From positions 1,374,685 through 1,438,684 of the forward strand of contig NZ_CP073710.1 in the NCBI RefSeq assembly GCF_021184045.1: a stretch of 64,000 nucleotides of DNA, written 5' to 3'. Each line of letters begins with the position of its first letter. The stretch's first letter is position 1. Positions 14,609 to 23,190 of the stretch are shown here, piece after piece. The notes beneath the pieces are model-generated. The model had not been told where the DNA came from and searched no databases. It was given only the letters and a program-made list of their open reading frames with translations. This DNA is from Methanococcoides orientis. Lineage in GTDB: Archaea; Halobacteriota; Methanosarcinia; Methanosarcinales; Methanosarcinaceae. Position numbers and translations under genes: made by a program.

Positions 14609-16318
14609 ATGCAAATGAAATCATGCTACATATTTTACATTGCGATGGCAATTGGTTTTTTAACTATGGTCACAGGTGGTGCTGCGGCAGATACAATTAC
14701 TGTCGATGATAATGGGAGTGCAAACTATACTAACATACAGGCAGCAATTGACGCTGCAAACAATGGTGATACTATCCTTGTTTATCCTGGAATATATTCA
14801 GAATACGTTGATGTGAACAAGGAGTTAACGATAGTTGCAAAATCAGGAAATCTAGGAGACACCATTGTTCAAGCCATAGATTCAAGTGATTATGTATTTC
14901 ATATAACTGCAGACGAAGTAAAGATCAGTGGATTTTATGTGAAGGACGGCGTTGAACGTTACTGGGAGGATTCCGTACCTGGAATCTATCTCGATGGAGT
15001 TCATAATTGTGTCATTAACAACAACCAATTCTCCAATGTTTTTTATGGACTCGTTCTTGAAGCATCCAGCAACAACACATTGAGTAACAATATTGCAACA
15101 TACAACATTGGCGGCATCCATCTTATCGATTCAAACTACAACATACTAGACAACAACGCCGCGTTGAACAACTCTGAGAATGGGATCCTTCTGGAACATT
15201 CTACATACAATAATCTGAATAAGAATAATGCCTTTAACAGCATTCATGGAATCCGCCTTACCAATTCCGAGAACAACTTCCTGAGTTATAATACCGTATC
15301 AAACACTACTTGTGGAATCTATTTTGAGGCATCCGATAACAACACCTTAGACAATAATATCGCATTGAATAACTTTATTGGGATACGTCTTATTGGATCA
15401 AGCTACTGCACATTGAAAAATAACACTGCATCAAATAATAAAGATGGTATCTACTTGGAGAGTTACTGCAACGATAATATTCTCATCAATAACAATGTAT
15501 CGAATAATCATGCTGGTATCTCTTTGAGAGGGTATAATAAAAATAACACTTTGGAATATAACAAGGTAAATTCAAATGAAAAATATGGAATAGTTCTCTT
15601 TTCTTCTAACAATAATAAGCTTAGAGATAACACTGCATCAAACAACGACATAGGCATCTTCCTTAAGTTTTCTCATTGGAATCTTCTGGAAAATAATGAT
15701 GGCTCGAACGAGAGGTACGGTATATATCACAGTGCTTCCAAGTACAATACTTTGAGTAATAACAATATCAAAGGCGAAGTTTTTTTGAAGGCATTAGCGT
15801 TTGTGTTCTTGCTAATACTAATTATGCTTAGTACCTCATATTTGCTCAAAGATAAAATTGGCAAGAAGAAATCGATTATCTCTGTTTCAATGATTTTGTT
15901 ACTTCCACTTCTACCTGCATTGATTGGAGTTATATATGAACTACATTTGCTGGAAACAATAATTTCTATTCTCCTGTGGAATTACTTGTTTATAAGATTC
16001 CTGGAATTCGGCCTGCCTGCAGCAGTCATAATTTTTTATGGATATACAACGGAAGATAAGCTTTTTTCAACGCTTTCAGGGGTATTTCTAATCCCTCTTT
16101 TCTTCATATATGCAGATATTCTTTTGGGAATGCTCGATCCCCAATCTATAATGAATCTTGGATATTGGTTGCAATGGAATGCAATTGTTGATGTATCTCC
16201 ATTTATGGTACTTTATGGATTAATTGGTTATTTTGGAGCAAGAAGAACAAAACTATCCCTTATAATTTCAATTTGTATTGCTATATTCATTCTCGTTATA
16301 ATCAGCGGAATCGATTGA
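14609..16318 (+). CDS. NosD-like beta-helix protein with C-terminal membrane domain
   Basis: A 569-residue protein: signal peptide (to about residue 27), the NosD-type opening (I-T-V-D-D-N-G-S-A-N-Y-T-N-I-Q-A-A-I-D), then about 13 right-handed beta-helix turns of 22-24 residues rich in N-N and ending G-I-x-L (residues 70-385). The last 180 residues are about five transmembrane helices, which is unusual because the paralogues at 16334 and 51450 end in a single anchor. It is probably displayed on the cell surface, binding carbohydrate or another surface polymer; ligand unknown. It starts M-Q-M-K like its paralogues and is cargo of the 5.4-kb element. Confidence 0.75.
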   Translation: MQMKSCYIFYIAMAIGFLTMVTGGAAADTITVDDNGSANYTNIQAAIDAANNGDTILVYPGIYSEYVDVNKELTIVAKSGNLGDTIVQAIDSSDYVFHITADEVKISGFYVKDGVERYWEDSVPGIYLDGVHNCVINNNQFSNVFYGLVLEASSNNTLSNNIATYNIGGIHLIDSNYNILDNNAALNNSENGILLEHSTYNNLNKNNAFNSIHGIRLTNSENNFLSYNTVSNTTCGIYFEASDNNTLDNNIALNNFIGIRLIGSSYCTLKNNTASNNKDGIYLESYCNDNILINNNVSNNHAGISLRGYNKNNTLEYNKVNSNEKYGIVLFSSNNNKLRDNTASNNDIGIFLKFSHWNLLENNDGSNERYGIYHSASKYNTLSNNNIKGEVFLKALAFVFLLILIMLSTSYLLKDKIGKKKSIISVSMILLLPLLPALIGVIYELHLLETIISILLWNYLFIRFLEFGLPAAVIIFYGYTTEDKLFSTLSGVFLIPLFFIYADILLGMLDPQSIMNLGYWLQWNAIVDVSPFMVLYGLIGYFGARRTKLSLIISICIAIFILVIISGID

Positions 16319-16333
16319 AAGGAGTGTAAGTAG

Positions 16334-17767
16334 ATGCAAATGAAATCAAGTAACGCAATCTATATTGCGATAACAATTGTCTTTTTGATAATAACATCGA
16401 GTAACGTGACAGCGGATACAATTATCGTCAACGATAATGGAAATGCAGATTATACTACCATTCAGGCAGCCGTCAACGCATCAACCAATGGTGATACAAT
16501 CCTTGTTCATCCAGGGAAGTATTCAGAAAACATTGATGTGGACAAGGAGTTAGCGATAGTCTCTGAATCTGGAAATCCAGATGATACGGCTGTTCAAGCA
16601 GCAGACTCAAATGATTCTGTATTTCATGTGACTGCGAATAACGTAACAATCAGCGGATTTAACATAACAGGTGCCAATAGCACTGAAAAAAACAGTCCTG
16701 CCTATGGAATATATCTTGATGGAGTTCCTGTATTTGTTCCCGTAAAGGATACTGAGGTCCAAGGTTGTATTATTACTAACAATCGATTGTTCAACAATAG
16801 CATAGGTGTCTTTTTGGAGGGATCCAGCAATAATGTACTGAGTAATAATACTGCATCAGGCAACCGTATCGCCATCTTTTTGTCGAGTTCCAACAACAGC
16901 GAACTGAGTAATAATGCTGTACTGAACAATGAAGGAGGCATCCTTATGTATGGAGGCTCTAATAACACATTTAACAATAACAACATTTCGAACAACGGGA
17001 TTGCTATTGTTTTGCACTTTTATAGCAACGACAATACGTTTATCAATAACAGAGTTTCGGACAACGAACATGGTATCTACATTAGAGAAGCCTCAAATCT
17101 CACACTTATAAATAACACTGCAAACTTCAACAAACGTGACGGTATCTACCTTGATTCTTCTCATTACAACGTGCTGGAAGGCAACACAGCAAATTCAAAC
17201 GGTGAACATGGAATCTATCTTAATGATTTTTCCTGGGGCAATTATCTGGGAAACAACACTGCTTCGAATAATGAGCACGGAATCCTGTTGTATTATTACA
17301 GCGACCATAACTCATTGATCAACAATACTGCAAATTCGAACGAACAATATGGTATATATCTGAATGAAATCAGTAACAACAGTATCGAGGGAAACACTGC
17401 AAACTCGAACAAAGTACATGGGATATACCTTAAGTCTTCCACCTTCAACACGATTATTAACAATACTGCAAACTTGAACGACTATCACGGTATCAACCTC
17501 AATCAATCCAATAATAAAAGAGTGAATACCGATATCGTGACACATGATTTCAAATATTGCAAGTTCCTTGAAGATTCCAGCAATAACAACACCGTAAGTG
17601 GAAATCATCTATTCGACAATGGCAAAGGTCTCGTTGCAAATGTTTCTGAAAATAACATTGGTATCAACTACATCAACGATAGGGGAATTACCGAGATGCC
17701 TTTTATCGGTTCCGTGTTGACATTGATCATGTTGGGAATCGCATTTATGTTTATGCGAAGAAAATGA
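16334..17767 (+). CDS. NosD-like beta-helix surface protein
   Basis: A 477-residue protein with a signal peptide, N-terminal NosD motif (A-D-Y-T-T-I-Q-A-A-V), about 13 beta-helix repeats with the N-N-T-A-N-x-N-x-x-x-G-I-Y-L unit, and a C-terminal E-M-P-F-I-G-S followed by a hydrophobic helix and M-R-R-K. That end resembles PEF/PGF-CTERM sorting tails cut by archaeosortases, though the exact motif differs. It is nearly identical in length and sequence to the gene at 51450. It follows the 569-residue paralogue by 15 bases with an AAAGGAG ribosome site, so both are in one operon. Confidence 0.8.
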   Translation: MQMKSSNAIYIAITIVFLIITSSNVTADTIIVNDNGNADYTTIQAAVNASTNGDTILVHPGKYSENIDVDKELAIVSESGNPDDTAVQAADSNDSVFHVTANNVTISGFNITGANSTEKNSPAYGIYLDGVPVFVPVKDTEVQGCIITNNRLFNNSIGVFLEGSSNNVLSNNTASGNRIAIFLSSSNNSELSNNAVLNNEGGILMYGGSNNTFNNNNISNNGIAIVLHFYSNDNTFINNRVSDNEHGIYIREASNLTLINNTANFNKRDGIYLDSSHYNVLEGNTANSNGEHGIYLNDFSWGNYLGNNTASNNEHGILLYYYSDHNSLINNTANSNEQYGIYLNEISNNSIEGNTANSNKVHGIYLKSSTFNTIINNTANLNDYHGINLNQSNNKRVNTDIVTHDFKYCKFLEDSSNNNTVSGNHLFDNGKGLVANVSENNIGINYINDRGITEMPFIGSVLTLIMLGIAFMFMRRK

Positions 17768-18042
17768 GATGCAACAGGATTAATTAAGAAACTGTTGATG
17801 GGTGGCAGTTAAAGCGAGGGGATTTAATGTATTTTATTTTTTGTCCAAAAATTGATGTTGTTGTCCAATAAGTGTCCTATTTTTCGGACAAAGTGGCAAT
17901 ATTGATGAAATTTTAATATTGTACATTTACAACCAAATGATGATTTTCTGTCCTTGTAATAGTCGGAAATAGTTTGCCGATATGCGATTTGACCATAAAG
18001 TGGGCTATTTGACTATAAAGTGGGGCATTTGACCACAATGTA
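17768..18042. other. Right non-coding part of the 5.4-kb element
   Basis: No gene is seen. The first 70 bases are conserved with those after the 51450 paralogue (GAGATGCAACAGG, then AAAGCGAGGG). TTTGTCC and GGACAAA arms around 17845-17890 can pair into a hairpin. The three right iterons begin at 17989. Confidence 0.6.
17989..18041 (+). repeat. Right iteron cluster (three 20-bp units)
   Basis: TTGACCATAAAGT, TTGACTATAAAGT and TTGACCACAATGT start at 17989, 18009 and 18029, with the same exact 20-base spacing and the same orientation on the plus strand as the left cluster. Confidence 0.7.
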
Positions 18043-18063
18043 GGGGACTTTATGGGCAAGCCC
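18043..18063. repeat. Right terminal inverted repeat of the 5.4-kb element
   Basis: Reverse complement of 12695-12715 with one mismatch. It supplies the ATG at 18052 from which the downstream peptidase fragment could be read. Confidence 0.85.
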
Positions 18064-18861
18064 CCAGAAGGAGCAAAACCCATTTACACCAAAGTCGGCA
18101 ACAGGACAATGACCCGCTATGAAGGAGCAACAGAAATGTATGCAACATATGTTGATCTTCAAGATAAAGAAGGAATCTATAATCTGCATGGAGAATTCTA
18201 TGAAGATGGTCATGGTGGATTTGTTGGGACTACCATAATCGATGGAAGAGAATGCCAGATTGGGCTTCGTGGCGACTCAATCAGTATGTATGAAAATGTA
18301 CAGCCAGCTGTAACAACTAAAAGCACTAGTAAATTTTTGACTGTCCCTCAGAGGAGTCAATGGGAAATCTACTATAATCAGAATGATTTAGATGCTGCTG
18401 GCCAAGCATGTGGTGAAACATCTGCTGCAATGCTTGATGAGTACTGGACCGGCATCCATCCATCGATATGGAGTATCTGGGTTTTTAATGGTTGTGATCC
18501 AATGAATGCCAATGAAGCACAAGATTATTTGGATTACCAAGGAGTATATTTGACCAGAGGACTAAAAACAGGATCATTTTATGATACAATTGATGAAATA
18601 GAAAGCATGATTGATGATGGAAGACCTTTCTATCTTACAGAAGAAAGTAGATGGGGAACTTGTCATGCAGTAGTTCTTAGAGGATACTATGATTCAACCC
18701 TGAATCCATACTTCAAGTTAAATGATCCAAACACTGTAAATGGGGAAAATACAATGTATTGGCTCAATACAGATGATACTACCTTCAATTATGAAGAAAA
18801 TGTCTATGAATACACAGGATCAACTGATACTTCATCAACTGGGTATTCATATTTGGGTTAA
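18052..18861 (+). pseudogene. 3' fragment of the split C39-type peptidase gene (catalytic domain)
   Basis: Codons from 18073 belong to the original gene; the first seven codons come from the element's terminal repeat and the duplication. The product has a beta-rich segment and then a papain-like C39_2 domain: F-L-T-V-P-Q-R-S-Q-W, catalytic-type Cys in G-Q-A-C-G-E-T-S, His in C-H-A-V-V-L-R-G-Y and Asp/Asn in K-L-N-D-P-N. The domain itself looks undamaged, but its signal peptide is 5.4 kb away and no ribosome site is evident before 18052. If translated, the product would stay in the cytoplasm. Confidence 0.75.
18064..18072. repeat. Right copy of 9-bp target duplication
   Basis: CCAGAAGGA, identical to 12686-12694, directly follows the right terminal repeat. 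Confidence 0.85.
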
Positions 18862-18934
18862 GAGCACGGTAAAAATTAGAAAGTGAAACATTGTTTCACT
18901 TTTATCTTTATCAATGCAAATATAGGATGTAGTC

Positions 18935-19468
18935 ATGAAACTTAGAAGCATAAATTTCCCGCTGAAAAGAACCCTTATTGGTTTAGGCATTCTGACAGTA
19001 ATGTCTTTGATCGTGATCGTCGCCTGGTACTTCCCGTTTGAGTCTGATCTACCTGGAAGCAATGTTTACATTGAAAACACAGAGACTAATGCTATTAAAA
19101 TAAACGAAACGCATTCAAGAGTTACTCTGTCAATGGATCTCACTTACTTGTACAAGGACTCCTTTCTTCACACCAATAAAGGTGATATGACAGATAGCTT
19201 ACCTGTTATTATCCAGATAAAATCCTCGTCTCCAATTAATGGAACATATATTGATAGAAATGCTCATCTGGAATTCGAAGAAGAGACCGTTTTACACTAT
19301 CAGGAAACTGACTCATATGAATGTACCTTCGATCTGGAATCTGGAAAGGATTATTACATATCGATCGATGTATTGATTAAAGAAGAATTTGACAATCCAC
19401 ATCCATATTATGGAGAATCCAGATTGGATTTGTTAGGTGGCCTCCTGATTGAAACTGACTTAAAGTGA
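18935..19468 (+). CDS. Single-span exported protein, unknown
   Basis: A 177-residue product with a basic N terminus, a transmembrane helix at about residues 12-32, and a 140-residue outside domain of beta character (short alternating strands, D-S-Y-E-C-T-F-D-L-E-S-G-K-D-Y-Y-I-S-I). No family is recognised. An AGGATG ribosome site precedes the ATG. It lies just after the split peptidase gene. Confidence 0.55.
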   Translation: MKLRSINFPLKRTLIGLGILTVMSLIVIVAWYFPFESDLPGSNVYIENTETNAIKINETHSRVTLSMDLTYLYKDSFLHTNKGDMTDSLPVIIQIKSSSPINGTYIDRNAHLEFEEETVLHYQETDSYECTFDLESGKDYYISIDVLIKEEFDNPHPYYGESRLDLLGGLLIETDLK

Positions 19469-19655
19469 TAAGCAAGATCGATTATGTTAATTGATGGTTG
19501 GAAAATCGGATCATGAAGAAGCTGAACAATCGCGAGAATAGCCAATACCCATACACCAACGTACAACAACCAACAATCTAAAAAACAATCACCTGCCGGA
19601 TTTTACCTACATATTTATCAATGATGGACTATTATCAAAACGGCAGGAGATTAAC

Positions 19656-21461
19656 ATGAGCACACGCGAGTATATGCTTGGAAACGTGGCGATCGCACGC
19701 GGTATTGTGGAAGGAGGAGGTAAAGTTATCTCCGGGTATCCCGGTACGCCTTCTTCTGAGATCGTTGATACGTTATCTGCAATGAAAGAACGTGATTTTT
19801 ACGTTGAATGGTCAGTTAATGAAAAAGTTGCTATGGAGGTTGCTGCAGGAGCTGCCATGACAGGTGTGCGTTCTGTGGTGACAATGAAACACGTCGGTCT
19901 AAACGTTGCAGCAGACCCTCTTATGACACTTGCCTACATGGGCGTCAAGGGTGGAATGATCATCATTGTCGCTGATGATCCTGCATGTCATTCATCACAG
20001 AATGAACAGGACACACGCAAGTATTCCGAATTCTCACTTATGCCATGTCTTGACCCTTCCACACCACAGGAAGCAAAGGACATGATCCCATACGCATTCG
20101 AGCTTTCCGAGAAGTTCGAGATCCCTGTGATCTTCAGGCCAACAACAAGGATATCACACGGCAAATCCGAGATCGAGCTCGGAACAATAACCGACCACAA
20201 GGTAGAGGCAAAGTTCGAGAAGGACACCTCACGCTGGGTAATGGTACCAAGCAATGCAGTAATTCGTCACCCACACCTTCTTGGAATACAGGAAGGTATC
20301 ATGGAAGAGCTTGAGAGCTCACCATGGAACGAACTTACTATCAACAAGGATTCAAAGATCGGTGTCATCGCATCAGGTCTGGCCTCAGTATATGCTAAGG
20401 AAGCAATGGAGAACCTCGGTCTGGAAGCATCCTTCCTGAAGATCGGAGCATATCCTGTTCCTGAAGGTCTTATCAAGAAGATGTACGAGCAGTGTGATAC
20501 AGTGCTTGTGATCGAAGAGCTTGAACCAATAGTCGAAGACCGCTGCAAGGTCCTCGCAAAGGACATCGAAAGCCCTGTGAAGATCCTCGGCAAGACAGGC
20601 GGATACGTCCCAAGGGTCAGCGAGCTCAACACCGATGCCTGCGTAAGGGCAATTGGAAAAGCATTCGGCATCGAAGTCGATGTTCCGGAGATCGCTGAAG
20701 CAGAACTTGAACTTCCACCAAGGCCACCAGCACTCTGTGCGGGATGTTCACACCGTGCTACCTACCATGCAATGCTAAAGGTCTTCGGCAAGAGAGCTGT
20801 GTTCCCAAGTGACATCGGTTGTTACACACTCGGTGTACAGAACGGAACCGTCGATACAACACTCTGTATGGGTGGCAGTATCACCGTTGCATCAGGCATC
20901 TACAATGCAGGCGAGAAGCAGCCTATCTGCTGCTCCATTGGAGATTCCACATTCTTCCATACAGGTATCAACGGACTGCTCAATGCTGTCTACAACAAGT
21001 CCAACATCACAATAGCCATCCTTGACAACCGTATCACCGCAATGACAGGACACCAGCCAAACCCTGGCATGGGACTCACATCCACAGGCGAGCCTACAAA
21101 GGAGATCGACATGGAACTCCTCTGCCGTGGACTCGGTGCCGAGTTCGTGGAAACCGTTGACCCATACGATGTCAAGGCAACCGAAGAAGTGTTCAAGCGT
21201 GCAAAGGACTTCGAAGGTCCTTCCGTGGTCATCACCAGACAGGCATGTGTCATCCACGCTCGCAGAGCAGGTGTCAGACGTGTACCTTTCAAGGTAGATA
21301 CGGAGAAATGTATCGGATGCAGAATGTGCGTCAACCTCGGATGTCCTGCAATCGAGTTCGATAAGGAAACAAAGAAAGCACATATCAATGCAATGTGCAC
21401 AGGCTGTGGACTCTGCAGTGTGACCTGCAAGTTCGATGCTATCGTGGAGGTGCAGAAATGA
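19656..21461 (+). CDS. iorA: Indolepyruvate ferredoxin oxidoreductase, alpha subunit
   Basis: A 601-residue TPP enzyme subunit converting arylpyruvates plus CoA to aryl-CoA, CO2 and reduced ferredoxin (reversible in methanogens for aromatic amino acid synthesis). It has the N-terminal pyrimidine-binding domain (G-Y-P-G-T-P-S-S-E, N-E-K-V-A-M-E), the TPP domain (C-A-G-C-S-H-R, G-D-S-T-F-F-H-T-G, then L-D-N-R-I-T-A-M-T-G) and C-terminal clusters (CIGCRMCVNLGCP, CTGCGLCSVTC). The ATG has an AGGAG site. Its stop overlaps the iorB start as ATGA. Confidence 0.93.
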   Translation: MSTREYMLGNVAIARGIVEGGGKVISGYPGTPSSEIVDTLSAMKERDFYVEWSVNEKVAMEVAAGAAMTGVRSVVTMKHVGLNVAADPLMTLAYMGVKGGMIIIVADDPACHSSQNEQDTRKYSEFSLMPCLDPSTPQEAKDMIPYAFELSEKFEIPVIFRPTTRISHGKSEIELGTITDHKVEAKFEKDTSRWVMVPSNAVIRHPHLLGIQEGIMEELESSPWNELTINKDSKIGVIASGLASVYAKEAMENLGLEASFLKIGAYPVPEGLIKKMYEQCDTVLVIEELEPIVEDRCKVLAKDIESPVKILGKTGGYVPRVSELNTDACVRAIGKAFGIEVDVPEIAEAELELPPRPPALCAGCSHRATYHAMLKVFGKRAVFPSDIGCYTLGVQNGTVDTTLCMGGSITVASGIYNAGEKQPICCSIGDSTFFHTGINGLLNAVYNKSNITIAILDNRITAMTGHQPNPGMGLTSTGEPTKEIDMELLCRGLGAEFVETVDPYDVKATEEVFKRAKDFEGPSVVITRQACVIHARRAGVRRVPFKVDTEKCIGCRMCVNLGCPAIEFDKETKKAHINAMCTGCGLCSVTCKFDAIVEVQK

Positions 21462-22048
21462 GCAGCAAAGCTTCTGAATTCGATCTTGTGATCTCAGGTG
21501 TCGGTGGTCAGGGAACCATCCTTGCATCAGACATCATCGGAAGATCAGCAGTCCTTGAAGGAAAAGGCGTAAGAGCAGCAGAGACCCACGGAATGGCACA
21601 GCGTGGCGGTTCAGTTGTCAACCACGTCCGTATCGGATGCGAACTTGGTTCCATGATCCCACTCAAGGGTGCAGATTGCCTCCTCGCACTTGAGCCGGTG
21701 GAAGCCCTCCGTTACATCGAGTACCTCGCAGACGACGGTGTCATTATCATGAACACCGAATCAGTCTACCCGGTCACTGTCACAACAGGAAAGGCAACCT
21801 ATCCATCCGTTGACAGCATCGTGGAAAAGCTGAAGGAAACACATCGTGTCATCGCTTTCAACGCTACCGAAATGGCAGCAGAGGCCGGAAGCAGGCAGGC
21901 AATGAACGTCGTGCTTGTCGGAGCAGTCTCCAACTTCCTGCCGATTAAGACAGAAACTCTGCTTGATCGCGTTAAGGAAATGGTCCCTCCAAAGACCATT
22001 GACACGAACGTAAAGGCTTTTGAAACGGGAAGAAGCATGGTCAAGTAA
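21458..22048 (+). CDS. iorB: Indolepyruvate ferredoxin oxidoreductase, beta subunit
   Basis: A 196-residue gamma-type domain subunit with the G-V-G-G-Q-G-T nucleotide/CoA loop (about residue 14), the E-T-H-G-M-A-Q-R-G-G-S-V motif and A-L-E-P-V-E-A-L-R. I choose the ATG at 21458 because it overlaps the iorA stop and follows GAGGTG; the longer frame would start inside the ferredoxin domain of iorA. It completes the IorAB complex. Confidence 0.93.
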   Translation: MSSKASEFDLVISGVGGQGTILASDIIGRSAVLEGKGVRAAETHGMAQRGGSVVNHVRIGCELGSMIPLKGADCLLALEPVEALRYIEYLADDGVIIMNTESVYPVTVTTGKATYPSVDSIVEKLKETHRVIAFNATEMAAEAGSRQAMNVVLVGAVSNFLPIKTETLLDRVKEMVPPKTIDTNVKAFETGRSMVK

Positions 22049-22086
22049 GACCATACTTCAATTTCTTTTTGTTTTTAAGACCAGAG

Positions 22087-22926
22087 ATGTACACCATCAG
22101 GACAGAGGACTTCAACCTGGATTATACGCTTGACTGCGGCCAGGTATTCCGCTGGGACAAGAACGGAGACTGGTGGACAGGCGTGGTCAACGGTGCAGTT
22201 GCCCGCATAAACCAGGACCCCAAGACAGGTGAACTTCTGGTCGATTCATCCCTTGATGAAGATTTCTTTTATCATTACTTCAGGCTCGACGACGACCTGC
22301 CCGCGATATTCGAGCAGATCAACAAGGACGAGCACATGGACATCGCGATCAACAAGTATCGCGGATTGCGCCTGATTCGCCAGGACCCGTGGGAATGCCT
22401 GATCTCCTACATGCTTGCCACCGCTTCGAACATCCCGAGGATAAAGAAGAACATATCCATGCTTTCAGCAATGTTCGGAGAAGAACTGGAAGACGGACTC
22501 TACAGCTTCCCAAAACCAGAAGACCTTGCAGCAACCTGCTATGATGATCTTTGTGAATGCAAGATGGGATTCAGGACAGCCAGAATAATCAAAGCAGCAA
22601 ATGTTGTTGTCACCGGGGATATCGTTCTTGATAACCTCTTCAGACTTGACTATCATGATGCGAAGAAGGAACTGATGTCACTGGAGGGTATCGGCGAGAA
22701 GGTAGCTGACTGTATCGTGCTATTCGCCTTTGACAAGATGGAAGGTTTCCCTGTGGATACACATGTGGAAAAGATTGTCAGGACCTACTATGGCGACGAC
22801 CCGTTCTTTGAAGGCAAGGCCACCAAGACAAAGATCGGGAACTGGGGAAGACACTATTTCGGGAAATACTGCGGCTATGCCCAGCAATATTTGTTTTACC
22901 AGAAGCGTCTCGAGGGGCTTATCTGA
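22087..22926 (+). CDS. ogg: 8-oxoguanine DNA glycosylase (Ogg1-type)
   Basis: A 279-residue HhH-GPD DNA glycosylase/lyase of base excision repair. The N-terminal domain has the Ogg pattern (L-D-C-G-Q-V-F-R-W). The helix-hairpin-helix L-E-G-I-G-E-K-V-A-D-C carries the Schiff-base lysine, followed by the catalytic aspartate in F-P-V-D-T-H-V. The start is the ATG at 22087; the frame upstream only offers TTG. It follows iorB by 38 bases and may be read through from it. Confidence 0.88.
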   Translation: MYTIRTEDFNLDYTLDCGQVFRWDKNGDWWTGVVNGAVARINQDPKTGELLVDSSLDEDFFYHYFRLDDDLPAIFEQINKDEHMDIAINKYRGLRLIRQDPWECLISYMLATASNIPRIKKNISMLSAMFGEELEDGLYSFPKPEDLAATCYDDLCECKMGFRTARIIKAANVVVTGDIVLDNLFRLDYHDAKKELMSLEGIGEKVADCIVLFAFDKMEGFPVDTHVEKIVRTYYGDDPFFEGKATKTKIGNWGRHYFGKYCGYAQQYLFYQKRLEGLI

Positions 22927-23004
22927 TCCTACTCAGTATATTCCCACGCTGTTCAAATAATTTGGTTAAAATTACCCCGATTGTTAAACCATAGTTGCTG
23001 CCCT

Positions 23005-23041
23005 ATACAAAAGTGAGATGGTTCGAATCCAACCCCTCGCA
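23005..23041 (+). pseudogene. tRNA-Leu-like 3' fragment at the casposon target
   Basis: GGTTCGAATCC at 23020-23030 is a perfect B-box/T-loop consensus and CCCCTCGCA at 23033-23041 is a typical archaeal tRNA-Leu 3' acceptor end. The T stem has one mismatch (GATGG with CCAAC) and no matching GCGAGGGG 5' acceptor or D arm is present upstream, so this is a 3' remnant rather than a functional tRNA. The casposon target duplication starts within its last four bases. Confidence 0.6.
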
Positions 23042-23051
23042 GAATACTTCG
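23038..23051. repeat. Left copy of casposon 14-bp target duplication
   Basis: CGCAGAATACTTCG is identical to 39930-39943. A 14-base duplication is the usual size for casposons. Confidence 0.9.
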
Positions 23052-23083
23052 GGGATATATATAACGCGAAAAAAGTGTACGCT
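23052..23083. repeat. Left terminal inverted repeat of the casposon
   Basis: GGGATATATATAACG, then C, then GAAAAAAGTGTACGCT. It matches the reverse complement of 39898-39929 at 31 of 32 positions, with weaker AT-rich similarity continuing a few bases further. Confidence 0.92.
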
Positions 23084-23190
23084 TAAAATTTATCGAACAT
23101 TGAATTTTACATTATTTATTCATTGTGTGTATTTGACCAAGATTTTGATATAAACCATTGACTTATTATATTAAGTTCCATAGTTACTGT

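Larger units (their letters stand above)
12695..18063. mobile_element. 5.4-kb TIR element with cargo and no transposase
   Basis: The ends are inverted repeats of 21 bases with one mismatch: GGGCTTGCCCATAAAGTCC plus two bases at 12695-12715, and its reverse complement at 18043-18063. The flanks carry a perfect 9-bp direct repeat CCAGAAGGA (12686-12694 and 18064-18072). Inside each end are three iterons of the form TTGACyAyAAAsT spaced by exactly 20 bases (12716, 12736, 12756; 17989, 18009, 18029). The cargo is five rightward genes for surface or membrane proteins. No transposase or recombinase is recognised, so it should be moved in trans. The insertion splits a C39-type peptidase gene. Confidence 0.85.

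Noticed and set aside
20892-21527. A 211-residue minus-strand frame across iorA
   Set aside because: It is a shadow of the highly biased codon use in iorA and shows no domain or ribosome site.
22960-23041. A functional tRNA-Leu gene
   Set aside because: Only the T loop and 3' acceptor strand are convincing; no matching 5' acceptor strand, D arm or clean anticodon arm is found upstream.
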